Part shown: positions 1-11,862 of the stretch, piece after piece | Layout: each line of letters opens with the position of its first letter | Numbering within the stretch: the stretch's first letter is position 1 | Source of the DNA: Paramarasmius palmivorus | Lineage: Eukaryota > Basidiomycota > Agaricomycetes > Agaricales > Marasmiaceae | DNA length: 64,000 nt | Assembly: GCA_037176845.1 (NCBI GenBank) | Contig: JAYKXP010000034.1 | Location: forward strand, 310,001-374,000 | Direction of reading: 5' to 3' | The notes under the pieces: generated by a model | Seen by the model: only the letters and a program-made list of their open reading frames with translations | Databases searched by the model: none | Told to the model about the DNA's origin: nothing | Program-made: the position numbers and the translations under genes

Positions 1-417
1 TGTCACTTTTTGTTTTCCTTTTCTGCTTTTCTTGCTTTCCACATCGACACTTCGATACCCCTGATACAATCACTTATTCGTATCCTTATCGCAATCATCT
101 GTATAACGCACGCATCGTCACTTTGCTTTCTGTAGACCCATATCGCACCTTGTACTTACATCGGCAACACTTCGTATCATTCACAACATTGTATATCCAG
201 CACGCATTGCATATCTAGCACGCATTGCATATCTTCATCCGCATAGTATTTACTCACGCATTGTACAATTTACGTTCACAACCTTCAACCCGTGTTCAAA
301 AGTAATCTTTTGAATTAAGAGAAAAGCTGCCCATCTTTTAACAGTCGAGTATTTTAATCGTCATCGTATGAAACAACCAACCAACCATATCCACCACCGT
401 TCATAAGCCCAACATGC
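1..417. other. Intergenic, no gene seen
   Basis: This stretch lies downstream of the transporter gene. It is AT-rich with short C/T-rich runs. A short direct repeat sits at about 192-235. No open frame with coding character was found. Confidence 0.6.
192..235. repeat. Short direct repeat, 20 nt unit
   Basis: The unit agcacgcattgcatatct occurs twice in immediate succession, with a partial match on each side. It is a small tandem repeat with no sign of function. Confidence 0.6.
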
Positions 418-2982
418 TCAGACCTTAACATTGTCACCTGCCTGCTTATCATCAGCCACAGAGGGTTCAGAAGGACCGGTAGGAACAGTCCCAGCAAGCC
501 CTGCATCATCCACCGCATTCTGCGTATCACCAAGATGCCAATCTGGCATCAAAAGCGACAACAACAACGGAACGACGGCGACGGCGGTAGCAGTGATAAC
601 CATTGTACGCATGACGTCGCTATAAGCTGTAAAGAAGCCGCGGGTTAGTTTGGAATATAGTGTGTAGAGAAGCTAGGGATGACCCTTACCATTTCCGATA
701 CCAATCCTCGTCTCGGATCCTTCGGGGTACATATCCCGAATAAAAGCGATATTAGCGTAAATGGAAGCTTGCTCTGTCGCGTTGACGTTGGGGAGGTACT
801 CTGCGAGTTTTGAAGGCATTTGGTTTGTCCAGATTGCGCCAGCTGAGAGAATGCTGATGTTAGCATCGCAATCTCGACTGAAAAGACGAAATAGACATAC
901 AAATCGCGTTCCCGACGGCACCTCCAACTTCGGTTATGAGGAGCACCACGGCGGTGACTGTCGCAACGTCAATGTGGGGTACGCTAGCTTGAGCACCGAC
1001 TTGGGATGTTATTGCAGCAAAGCCACCTCCGAGACCTTGTAGGATTTGGGTCCATACGACCTCTGCGTCGGATCCTTGGGCACCACGAGAGTGAATCATG
1101 ATTCCGCAGCCACTAGAGATCATGATGAGTTCGCGAGATGGAATCTAAAAGGAAGGAAGCGCACAGCAGACGGATAGCGAGGCCGACAACGAGACACCAC
1201 TAGTGGAAGAAGGTGAGCGATACGCCCTAGGCACGGAGATTGACATACTTTGTAGCTATGTGTGAAACGCAGGATTACACCACCCAGTATACCGAAGATG
1301 GTGAGAGCGACTGATTGTGTAGAAGTGAAGTACGTAGCATTGGTTACCGACCTGGACGAGTATTCTTGTTAGTGACATCGAGAGTAAGCAAGCTCAAGTG
1401 CATACCAAGGCTTCACCACAAGCACAAAGGAGTACAGGTAGGTGAAAGTCAAGTAGAACGACACCTATAGACTAATGAGCGGAAAAGACTGGATATGGTA
1501 CAAGGGACCTACAAAGTCAAAGAACCCGATTGCAGACGCGATTACCACACTTCTATTCCTGATGAACCGAAGCGGAATCACGGGGAACTTGGCATACTTG
1601 AATTCCCATAGGCAAACGAACGGAATCAGGACAAATCCAACAACAATCATGGCGATCATGGAGGCTACAAAAGGGATACAATGAGTAAAAGGAAAGGATA
1701 TCGGGATTGGTGGACGTACGGTTGTTCCATCCGTTTGAAGCACTCCTCGCCAATGTCATGGGGAGCAAGATGAGTGCGACAGAGGCCCCAATGAGCATCA
1801 GTCCAAATACGTCCATCTTCTCCACGATGTCCCAGGCACGGTAGGAGATTGGAGCATTGTTTTCAACCTTGGGAACCAAACCCAGCTTCTTTGCTTTCCG
1901 CTCCGCCCACAACAAGGTGATGATCAGTGGAGACAATGATGCGGGTATCAAGATCGCAAACATGCCGTCTATATTAAGACTCTTAGCAACGCTTCTGGAA
2001 AGCGAAGTGAGTAGACTTACAACCCCATCGCCATCCAGCGTGTTCAACTACTTGAGTGGAAACGTTTGCACCAACAAACGCATTGACGACGAATGGGAGC
2101 GAAATGAGGCCCGAGACGAGGCCTCTCCATTTGAGGGTCGTGATATCGGCGATGATGATTTGGGTCAACAGTTGCAAACCGCTATGGCAGTGTCAAACGG
2201 TGCGATGGTTCGGGAAGAGATGTAACATACGTGTATCCACTGCCAATATGGGTTCAGTAAACTCCAATACGATAGGATAAGGTGGCACTCACACTGCGTA
2301 CAGAACGATTCCTGCTGCTACCGCTCCAATTCGTTGAGCCGATGCAATTACAATGTAACCTATACATCCAGTCAGTCAGGATGTCGGATTCGTTGAGGAA
2401 AGCAGGCCGATCATTACCGAGCACATAGAATATCACTAAACGGAGGGCAACGTCAGAAACCATATGGAACGAACGCAGATACTCACAGACTGTCAGGTAG
2501 GCATACCCTCGTGAAGCTACATCAGCAGTTTTCGCTACAACTGGTTTGAAGGTTGCGACTGTAGCAGATGTTGAGCTTCCCTTCTATTCACAATATGACC
2601 AACGAAAACTGCGCACCGATAATAGCCTGAGCAACCTGAATGGTAGCAATTAAGCTATGGTTGTTGAGATCGGATGCAGCCCAAGTCAAATAGTAATACG
2701 TCGTCTGTCCGTCCAAAGAGTAGATGTACGCTGCCAATCCTAGACTACGAAGAAGTAAGTCACTGCTTGAAACATGACGAGACATTGTAGAACGTACCCA
2801 ATGAAGAGATACCACTTTTTGTGTTTCCCGTACACCCTATGCGTTGCCTCAACAGTTAAGACACCCGTATGCATCAGAGCTTCCTGCGAAGCTATCTCCA
2901 CCCCAGAATTCCTACTAGTGACCGAATGCTTGCTGTGAACCGACGAGCCGGACGATGTGGCATTTTGCTTGGGGTCAGCCAT
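418..2982 (-). CDS. MFS transporter, siderophore-iron type
   Basis: A multi-spanning major facilitator protein, most like the fungal siderophore-iron transporters (Sit/Mir group) that import ferric siderophore complexes by proton symport. The start MADPKQ is followed by a hydrophilic N-terminus and then the first membrane segment (LGLAAYIYSLDG). A conserved loop motif (ADITTLKWRGL) and the late helices (QILQGLGGGFAAITSQVGAQ) are characteristic. The C-terminal tail is acidic and ends at VKV. I traced about 14 exons without a broken frame, including a 9-nt micro-exon at 2231-2239. The gene is divergent from the secreted protein gene at 4598, and the pair was duplicated downstream. The substrate is inferred from family likeness only. 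Confidence 0.85.
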
Positions 2983-4597
2983 GAAGAACAAAGGGTCTCT
3001 CCGACGTCAAGGGGAAAAGATGGTGGGACAGAAGAAGGAACAGCCAAAGCCTTTTCTAGGTTCATGATGCAGGTGGTTTGATTGAAAAAATCGCGTGCCA
3101 GGCAATCAGACTGTTGATTGATAACCCGAGTTGATAGATCGACCCTGTTATCAAATCTGATAAGACAAGGGCCTAGCTGGCTGCCAAGATAATCCTGAGC
3201 CGAAAAATTCAACTTGCTCCCCACCACCATGAATCCATCCTGAGATTTCTTCCGTATTCGCCTGACATTCCCTTCATCAAACGTGTTTTCAGGTTTTCTT
3301 GCATGGGATGGAGTCAACGAGGTGTGGTACCTCGAAGAGAAGGGAACCGCGAGTCCTACATTTTTAACCGTCCGCTCTCCGTTCCTAGGCAGCCGCTGAC
3401 GAGACGGCCCTGGACCCTGATTGCAAAAGTAACAGGACCCACTCTTTTGGTGAGACGTCTGCGAGAGTCCGCGTCCCCGAACAAGTCGAGCTATGAGACG
3501 AAGATTACCACGTCGGCCGTGTCAAGGGAGTCCGAAGTTTTGGTGAGTCTTCACTGTTGAGTATTGGATAAACATCTTGAAAGTCTGTGCTCACTTATAT
3601 GACTTTGCACTGTAGTTTCAACTGCATGGCTGTTGAACAAAAAGGGTTAAGCATGGATTATAAGCCAAACGAACAGAACCAACCCAACGGATTCCTCAGA
3701 CCTACCTTGGCAAGACGTAGACGTGAGCCCAGACGGACTTTTGCTTTACTCATCTAGCGGCTATGTCCTGCGCTCAAGCCAAAACTTACAGCCAGAAGAC
3801 CTTCGAGTTGGTAAGCACTTCTTCGTCAAACTGTACTTGGTACTCACAGGGAATCGACACACAAGTATCAACCAGGAGCGTCTTCAAAGCACAGGACGGC
3901 GAATCTCGGTCATTGGTAGTTGCTCGAGGCATCGAGGAGTTAAAAATGAAAATGAGCGATCCGGTTGGTATTGAGCTAGGCCTCGGACATGTTGATATAA
4001 CACAGGAAAAATTGGATGTCCATGGGGAAATGCTATGCAGTGTCTTTCACTTTCAAGCTGGAAGAGAACGAGAAAATTGAGTATGTTTCTTGATCATGAC
4101 GCCCCTCGGGTTGAGCAGACAGGATCTTTACCAAGTCATAGATACGGCGCTCATGAGGCCATTTCGGCTTCGAGTTTGGCGCTGGAGTATCGGTGGCGTG
4201 CCAGTTTCGATGTCACAAATTCTATCGGGACCTGCTGCGGAGTACAGGGTATACGAACGGTAACCACGTTGAACATCACGATTCTTGTCTGCAATTAATG
4301 CATTCATGCCGGTGAACTATGCCCATAGTGCTGCGGAATCTGTCTGGCCTTGTTTATTGGAGTTAGCAGCGTAGGATTCTTCGGTGGTAGGTATAACTTT
4401 CGCATTAAACCGTCATCTCACGAAGGGCTTGTCATGCCCGTGCCTTCCCAGCGCCAGTCTGAAACCTGCAAACGTTTCCGGGCTTCGTTACATCGATATG
4501 GGTTTGATAACGGTATTTATAAGGCCAGGAGAGCGAATTTCTCTTCACCCTGGTATTTTCTGAAACCTACACTCCCAAAAAGCCTCCCTAGTTCACA
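2983..4597. other. Divergent intergenic region, duplicated downstream
   Basis: About 1.6 kb between the transporter start and the secreted protein start. Parts recur at about 6900-8198 (for example 3640-3800 against 7230-7390, and 4080-4260 against 7670-7850), so it was copied with its flanking genes. Open frames such as 3763-4080 do not keep a common reading frame between the copies. I treat it as regulatory or decayed sequence. Confidence 0.55.
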
Positions 4598-5418
4598 ATG
4601 CGTTTTTTGAGTCCTGGTTTCGCAGCTCTCGTACTCGCAGGTGCTTCCTGCGTTGTAGCGGTATGTGGTCTATCTCAATTGCTTCATCAATACGTTCGCT
4701 GACCTTCTCCTAGAATGGAGGACCTCACGACGTCGTCTTCGCTACTTCTGTCGCCAATACCACGGTCGTGGCCACAGGTACCGCCAGCTCTGTCTTTAGT
4801 ATCTTCCCAACAGGTACTGCGAGCAACGCCACTTACTTCCCTACCATTACGGCTTCCAGCAACACCACGTTCGCCTACCCGTCGTCCACTATTGCTAGCA
4901 ATGGTACAGTCACCATCACAGTGACTAGTTTCCCGACTTGCAGCTGCCCCGCTACCAACTCGTCGGTGCCTGCTGGCACCCCCGCTAGCAATAGCACAGC
5001 GAGCGGCTATCCAACTGGGACTGCGAGCACTGGTGGTTGTAACGATACGGTTTTCACCACCACGTACGACAGCTACACCATCACCTACATTGAAAGCACC
5101 GTAACTGCTTCTGCCAGCGCTTCGATCCCTCCTGCTGGTAGTTCAGCCGCCAGCAATGCTACATTCACCTATTTCCCGACAGGTACTGCTGGAAATAGTA
5201 CGGTCCCGACCGCCTGCCCGGCCAATAACGCCACGGTCACCTCCTTCTTCCCATCGGGTACGATCACTGGTAGTGCTGCCAGTAGCGCGACGGTTAGCGT
5301 TGGTGGATGTAACGACACGCTCTACACGACTACGTATGATAGCTATACCATCACGTTCTGTGAGGCTACAGCTACAGCTGCAGTTGTACCAAGGAACATT
5401 GTGGGTGTTAACGTTTGA
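4598..5418 (+). CDS. Secreted Ser/Thr-rich repeat protein, copy A
   Basis: Two exons (4598-4660 and 4714-5418). The first is almost exactly the signal peptide (MRFLSPGFAALVLAGASCVV), with likely cleavage before NGGPHD. The mature part is almost entirely Thr, Ser, Ala, Val, Pro and Gly, with many N-x-S/T sites, so heavy O- and N-glycosylation is expected. A module with Cys followed by TTTYDSYTIT occurs twice, once mid-protein and once near the end. There is no GPI tail or catalytic motif. It is probably a cell-wall or extracellular matrix protein. It belongs to an unnamed family that I know only as Thr-rich fungal secreted proteins. Confidence 0.85.
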
Positions 5419-5693
5419 GGGAGTAGGAATGGTTGGGCATGGAGCTTTATCTTTTATTCTTTTATGCTTTGATTTGGACTTGAATAAAGATAGGTAGCTT
5501 TAACTATGTTGCCTGTTCTTGTTTTGTTGAATGCTATTGAGATTTCTCGCAACATTGAGTAGTGCTCGCTCATGATAGGTGATCCTAAGCCCAATTCATA
5601 CCTATAGTACATCGAACCGCTAGATATGATAACATTGATATAGGCTACTATACATACTATTCAGAAGTTCCTCTCTATCTTTATCGCAGTCAG

Positions 5694-6683
5694 TCCTCGC
5701 ACCCGCCTGGTTATCACCAGTCGTAGAGGGATTAGAAGGGCCTGTAGACTGTGAAGTAACCGCGCGTCGTTTTGGAGTAGGTATGAAGAAAGGCTAGGGA
5801 CGAACCACACCATTTGTGGTACCGATTCTGGCCTCGGATCCTTCGGGGTACATAACCTTGAATAACAAAAATGTTGAAGTGAACAGAAGCTTGCTCTGTC
5901 GTATGGGCCTGAACGTTTGGTTTGTCAATATTGCGCTATCTGGGTAAATGTCTATGTTACAGTCACCAACTTGACTGAACAGATGAAAGGGACATACAAA
6001 TCGTGTTTCCGACAGCACCTCTGACTCCGGTTATGAGGAGCAAGACGACGGGGGTCGTTTCAACGTCATGTCACTGCGGCACGATAGCTTGAGCACCGAC
6101 TTGAGACGTTCCTGCTACTGCTGCAATTCCTTGAGTTAACGCCATCACAATGCAACCTATCCGTCCAGTCAGTGAGGATGTCGGATCCCCTGGAGAGTAG
6201 GCCAATTATTACGACTATTACGGAGCACGTAGAATATCACTGAAAAGGGTGCGTACGAGACACCACATCCTCGTGAGGCCAAATCGGCGGTTTTTGCTAC
6301 AGTTGGCTTAAAGCTTGCGACTGGTAGATGTTGAGCTTCCCTTCTGACCATAGGGCGACCGACGATAGCCTAGGCAATTGAGCTATGTTTCTCAAGCTCT
6401 GATGCAACCCAAGTTAAATAGCAACACGCCATCTGTCCATCTAAAGAGTAGATGTACGCTGCGACTACGAAGAGGTAAGTCATTGCTTGAAATACAACGA
6501 AACACTGTAGAACTCACCTAATGAAGAGATAGCATTTTTTATATTTCCCCGTACGCCGTATGCGCTACCTCAATAGTGGGGCCATCAGTATGCATCAACT
6601 CTTCCTGTGAATTCCTACTAATGACCGAATGCTTGCTGTTGAACTGACGAACCGGCGATATGGGTTTTTGCTTCGTGTCAGCT
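5694..6683 (-). pseudogene. Decayed copy of the MFS transporter
   Basis: Segments match the upstream transporter in order: the N-terminal exon (SKHSVISRNS and the following residues), the helix-1 exon around 6370-6480, the FKPTVAKTADLASRG exon near 6290, short fragments of the late helices around 6000-6160, the MYPEGSEARIG exon near 5850, and the C-terminal tail at 5694-5750. The ATG at the expected start has become GTA, several frames are broken, and the coding part for the central membrane segments is missing. It cannot make a transporter. Confidence 0.85.
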
Positions 6684-6689
6684 ACTGAA

Positions 6690-8198
6690 AACACAGGGTC
6701 AGAGAGGAATGGTGGAACGAAAGAGGGGACAGAGGGGAACAGTCGCAGCTCAATGTTCATGTACGCACATTTGAGTGAAAACAGGCCATCAAATTGTTTG
6801 GTAAGTATCAGCCCTGTTATCAAATCCGATAAGGTGCCGGCATCGGCTTGAACCGAAAAATGCAACTTGCCTCCCACCATCATTACTTCATCCTGACATT
6901 CCCTTCATACTCGCCTGATCTCCTTACAAGTCTCTTGAATCGCACATGATGGACTCGAAGCCGACAAGGTCGCTCCGATTCCAATTTTTATCTGCTCGCC
7001 TTTTGTAGGCAGCCGTTGACGAGTCCTGGGCCTTGATCGGATTCGCGAAAGCACAGGACAATCACGGAGTCCTTTGATGACGCGCGAGTTCGCCCTCCCG
7101 GAGCCACCTGGACCATGAAGATGGCTAAATCGGCCAACTCAAAGTTCTTGTAAGCGTTGAACTTTCTGGAAGAAAACGTTGGCTGGTCATTAAGTTAGCC
7201 CTGTACTCGAGCATTGAATTTAGTTTGAACAGAAGGACTGTCGTTAAGTGTGGATCACAAGCCAAACGAATAGAGTGACTGACCTAATGAATTCCCCAGA
7301 CCTGCCTTTGCAAAACGAAGACTTGGGCAGACGGTGTGTTACTCCCATTGTGCGGCAGCTACGCCCTGCGTTAATGCCACCAGAAGACCTTCGAGTAAGT
7401 AAGCATTTTCATTTCATTGAACTGTACTCAGTACTCACGAGGAACAGAAGAATCAACTAAGAGCATTCTCGGATGGCGGTCCGTCCTAAGACGGTGAATG
7501 TCGGTGACTGATAGTTGTGTAGGCCATCGATGGGAACGAGCATTCTAGTCAAGGTTGAGCTAGAACTTGGATGTGTCAGTAATGTGCAGAACACATTTGA
7601 AATGCAAGGGGAGATGCCTTCCAGCAACTTTCGACTTTCAAGCTGTAGAGGGAAAAAGAAGCTTGGGGGTGTATTTTCTCGATCATGATATCCCTCTCCT
7701 TGAGCTGACAGGCCATCTATCAAACCATGGATATGGCGGACATTTCGGTGTCGATTGTGGCGCTGATGTAGCTGGCATCTTAAGGCGCTCCAGTTTCCGT
7801 GTCACGAATTATATAGGGACCTGCTGCGGAATCAATGTATACGAGAGGTAAGCACGTTGACGATCATAGTTCTTGCTCGTAACTAATGCATCTATGCCAA
7901 CGAAGTATGCCCATACCGCTGCGGAATTTGTCTGGCCTTGTTGGTCAGCATTAGGAATGAACAATCCTTTGGTGGTAAATGTGACTTTCTAAGTAAAACC
8001 TAAACTCCATGTCTCACGAAGGGGATGTCATGCCCGAACTTACTGAACACCAGGATGAAAGATGCGAACGTTCACGGACCTCATCGGATCGATATGTGGC
8101 CGATAACAGGGTTTATAAGGCCAGGAAAGCAGTTAGCTCCTCACACTGGTATTTCCTGAATTTTGTGCGCACACAAGCAAGCCTTTCTTCAGTCCAAG
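6690..8198. other. Intergenic, duplicate of 2983-4597
   Basis: Diverged copy of the upstream divergent intergenic region. The short frames in it are not shared with the first copy in a consistent frame, so no gene is called. Confidence 0.5.
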
Positions 8199-8983
8199 AT
8201 GCGTTTTTTGAACCCTAGCTTTGCGGCTTTTGTTCTGGCGGGTGTTTCCTATGTTGTATGTGGTACTTCGCAATCGCCTCCTTAATACGGTCGCTAACCT
8301 TCTTCTAGAATGGAAGACCACACGACATCTTCACCAATACCACGGTCGTGGCTACCAGTGCTCCTGTTTTTACTGCCAGCCCTACCATTAGCATCTTCCC
8401 GACGGTCACTATCACAGTGACTAGTATCCCGACTTGCAACTGCCCCTCCCCTACCGGCACTGTTACATTCAATCCATCTGGTACAGCGACGACGTTTGCT
8501 ACCAGTAGCCCGACAGTCAACCCATCCGGTACGGCTACCACGTTTGCTACCAGTAGCCCAACAGTCAACCCGTCGGGTACGGCCACAACATTCGCTACTA
8601 GTAGCCCGACGGTCCCGCACAGCGTCACCTACAATCCATCTGGCACGGCTACGACGTTTGCTACCAGTAGCCCGACGGTGAACCCATCCGGCACGGCTAT
8701 TAGTCACACGTTTGCTACCAGTAGCCCAACAGTCAACCCGTCCGGTACGGCCACGACATTCGCCACCAGTAGCCCGACCGTCCCGTTCAGCGTCACCTAT
8801 AACCCATCTGGTACAGCTACGACTTTTGCTACCAGTAGCCCAACGGTTTCGCTCAGCAGTGTTGCATGTGCCGACGACACCCTCTACACTACCACGTATG
8901 ATAGCTACACCATCACCTTCTGTGAGGCTACGGCTACGGCTTCAGGTGTGCCAAGGAACATCAGTGTGGGTGTCAATGTTTGA
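8199..8983 (+). CDS. Secreted Ser/Thr-rich repeat protein, copy B
   Basis: Paralogue of the gene at 4598 with the same two-exon plan (8199-8255 and 8309-8983). It has a near-identical signal peptide exon (MRFLNPSFAAFVLAGVSY) and the same tail (DTLYTTTYDSYTITF, then VPRN and GVNV). The middle differs: it is built from seven copies of a 16-residue unit, NPSGTATTFATSSPTV, two of them preceded by a P-x-SVTY insert. The mid-protein Cys module of copy A is lost. Exon 1 lacks the last two codons present in copy A, which may shift the signal cleavage site slightly. It is probably a glycosylated wall or matrix protein with variable repeat number. Confidence 0.85.
8470..8850 (+). repeat. 48-nt coding repeats, seven units
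   Basis: Seven tandem units encode NPSGTATTFATSSPTV. Unit DNA differs mostly at third positions (cca/ccg, acg/aca/act) while the peptide is nearly constant. One unit carries a two-codon insert and two are preceded by an extra five- or six-codon spacer. Confidence 0.9.
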
Positions 8984-9228
8984 AGGAGTGGAAATGGTTA
9001 GGGAGCTTTATCTTTTATGCTTTGATTCGGACTTTAAAGATAGGTAGCTTTAACAGTGTCACCTATTCTTGTTTTGAATGTTATTGAGATTTCCTACAAC
9101 TTTGAGTGCGTGCACGTAATAGATAAACCTGAGCCAAATTATACGTATACATCGATCCGCTAGATACAATTACACTGACATATATACATATTACCAAGAA
9201 ATTCCTCTTTTTTTTATCTTTATTGCAC

Positions 9229-10185
9229 TCAGTCCTCGGAGACACTCTCCAGCGAACTAACACTCCTCAAACTGTCCTGCCTCGGGGCTTCAACAGCCTT
9301 CACGAAACCCATACTCCAAACACAATCCGCTTCGGGGAATACCTTTGTTGAGATGTGCACCTGTAAGATCATCAATCATCAGCAAGAATCGGAGAAGGAA
9401 GAGGAGAAAGGTACACACGGGTGCAGGCAAGACCGGCTTTCCCCATGGCTCAAGCTGCCATACCCCAAGGTGGAAGTAGAACTCGTCCTTGAAACCGCGG
9501 TCATCCGGAAGAGTTGTTGATATCTGACGTAGCGTAGGAATCGGATTCAATAAGGCTGCATACGAAATGGAGAATTCGGGGAACCGACCTGATACCCTGA
9601 ACTCGAAGGTGAGAACGTCACCTCAAACGGAGGCGCGTAAGGCGGTAAATCGGCATCTTTCGTCGTGATCAAGAGGAGCCTCTGAGATTCCAAGATATGT
9701 TAGGAAGGGATAAGATGAATGGAAGGGAAGATGCACTGACGGAGCTGCTGACATTGATCTTCTCTTTTGTCGCAACGTTCTCGATCGTATACTTGACGCC
9801 TGATGAAAGGGTTCTGCTGCGGACGACTTTCCACTACAAGAATACCATAAGTGTCTTCCTTCGCCCGGGATCTCTAACATGGTACGTACCAGTGTCGAAT
9901 CGTCATCACACTTTGCCTTCGCCTTGACATACCCCGCATCAGCAGATAGGTACAGCTCATCCCCATCATCGGTTTGGGTCTGAATGCGATAAATCCCTTC
10001 TCGGAGCGGAAGAGGGGTTTCTTGTGTGTATTGTGCTGCAAGCCTCTCATTAGACCCACGAACGACAACCAAACCAACCATCGGCACTCACCAGCAGAGG
10101 AAGCCCTCGACCCAGCAAACGGTATCCGTATCGACGCAGGAGTCGTTAGAGGGGCATGGTTCATAGTCAAAACTTGAGTAGTCAT
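9229..10185 (-). CDS. Small protein, possibly beta-trefoil
   Basis: I did not recognise a named family. Six exons join without a break into about 220 residues, starting MTTQVLTMNH and ending SLESVSED. The segments PLREGIYRIQTQ, ELYLSADAGYVKA and STLWKVVRS have the spacing of a beta-trefoil strand pattern, as in fungal ricin-B-like or I66-type protease inhibitors, but no QxW repeats are visible. There is no signal peptide or membrane segment, so it is probably cytoplasmic. A TATA-like run (10227-10238) lies about 45 bp upstream of the start. The exon joins rest on my frame tracing; the acceptor at about 9527 is the least certain. Confidence 0.6.
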
Positions 10186-11169
10186 CGTGTGGGGTTCGTG
10201 GGTTCAAGAAACAAGGTGGAAAGTGGGATATATATATGAGCGTGTGTAGGTAGGTTTCCAGGACGAACGTGGATCTGGAGAGGGGCCTTTAAAGGATACC
10301 CTGGGCCTTGTCATGATGCGGATCTTCCAACAGCAGCACTAGCATATGATTTTGGCATTGCATTGCTGTTAGTAACCTTTAGTAACGGGTCTGGAGCAGG
10401 ATATATTGCATTCACGCTGGTTCACCTGATGATGCCGTTCGGAATGTTGACATTTGGCTTGATTGCGAGGAACCTGTAAAGTGCTCTGAGGGGGTGTAGA
10501 GTCCTTGAAAGCACCCGATTCTCTGGATCTCTCAGGCAAGGATTAGTTTCGTGAGAGGAATGCAGCAGGCTATGTGCGAGCGATCATCGATCCCTGCTCC
10601 CGGAGCCAAACGGTCCAAAAATGATGCGTTGAAGCTCTAAGTCCGCACACCGCCTGAACCTGGAGTATGTGATAACCGTGAGCAGTTCTTAAACCGAGAA
10701 CACTACACCTCCGTGACAGTGGTAATGGCCCCGTTATCTTCCGTTTCCGAGAGAGAGAGAAAAGTGGCTCTCAAGAATTCCGCGGTTTTCTCGTGGTCGT
10801 ACGCGTGAAGGTGGTGGTTCAGAATCCATATGACTTGAAGCTCGCGATTCGTGGTGATAGATAAATAAGAGCAGCAAGGCTTGGCTGTACTATCACTGAA
10901 GTAGAAGGAAACGAGTTCGGTACCGGGTGCCACTGTACTCTATATCAAGTCGATGTGCTCAAGGCTTCTTCGACGTCATTTAATGGCCAGTGAGAAAACC
11001 ATAGTTCGGCATACGCGTGGATGTATAGCATACATTGTACCGTTTTACAAAGCACATGAATCATATATGTGACGATCAAGACACTATCAATGCCTCCATC
11101 CAGCCCCAAGCAAGTACCATCATAGTACTACTACCAACCTCAACCAAAACGCCATCAACGTGAAGGTGT
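10186..11169. other. Intergenic, no gene seen
   Basis: Holds the promoter of the gene to the left and the 3' flank of RPS13. A 76-codon minus frame at 10703-10933 has no recognisable features and is not called. Confidence 0.5.
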
Positions 11170-11862
11170 TTAGGCAATGAGAGTGGATGCGGTGGCAGAG
11201 TCATACTTGAAGGTAGGAGGAATCTGCTGCTTGGTCTTGTAGTAACGAGCAAGTCTAGAAACGTCCATTAGTACATGATCAAAGCAAAAGTTCACGCAAC
11301 ACACCTGTGAATTCTAGACTCGATCAAAATCAGTCTGAACTTGGAGTCCTTGTCCTTGCGGTTAACCTCAAGGTGCTTTCGGACGGCGACCGCCTTTTTG
11401 ATGAGGTGCCAAAGGTCCTCAGGGATGGATGGGCCAAGTCCTGTCCCCAAACAAAAAGGTATGCAAAAACAGCATCAAGCGATACGCAAGAGCAAAAAAG
11501 AGACGAAAAAAGCAGACATGCAGTGTATGAGGATCCATTGGCACTCGATAGAAATGTAGAACACACCGTGAGACTTGAGGATACGAAGGATCTTGTTACC
11601 GGTGACGAAACGGACTTGGGGAATACCGTGCGAGTCACGGAGGGTAACACCGATTTGAGAAGGGGTCAAACCCTTACGGGCGAGCTTGATGATGTGGTCG
11701 ACAACATCTTCTGGGGTCGTCTTGAGCCACGCAGGGGGAGCGCGACGGTAAGGGAGAGCAGAGGACGCTACGCAATTCAATAAGATATCAGAAAAATTGG
11801 CTCTTTTTCCAGTGAATTTGCGACGTACAAATGCCCTTTCCGGGAGCGTGCATACGACCCAT
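11170..11862 (-). CDS. RPS13: 40S ribosomal protein S13 (uS15)
   Basis: Component of the small ribosomal subunit that binds 18S rRNA. Four exons (11862-11829, 11767-11567, 11440-11305, 11254-11170) join to exactly 151 codons, the usual eukaryotic length. Diagnostic segments are [40 protein letters not shown], the [12 protein letters not shown] helix and the ending [12 protein letters not shown]. It is divergent from RPS6 with a 294-bp spacer, so the two genes probably share a promoter. Confidence 0.97.

Larger units (their letters stand above)
418..9000. repeat. Tandem segmental duplication (about 418-5420 and 5694-8990)
   Basis: Two head-to-tail copies of a block: transporter (minus), intergenic, secreted protein (plus). 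Matching landmarks are the transporter C-terminal coding tail (425-480 and 5694-5750), exon 1 (2982 and about 6683), the intergenic stretches, the signal-peptide exon (4598 and 8199) and the secreted-protein tail (about 5300-5420 and 8870-8983). The second copy is shorter because the transporter lost its middle part. Confidence 0.8.

Noticed and set aside
3723..4298. Open frames in the duplicated intergenic region
   Set aside because: The second copy at 7248-7851 does not keep the same frame, so coding constraint is absent.
8294..8707. Minus-strand frames across the repeat array
   Set aside because: They are mirror images of the 48-nt repeat in the secreted protein gene.
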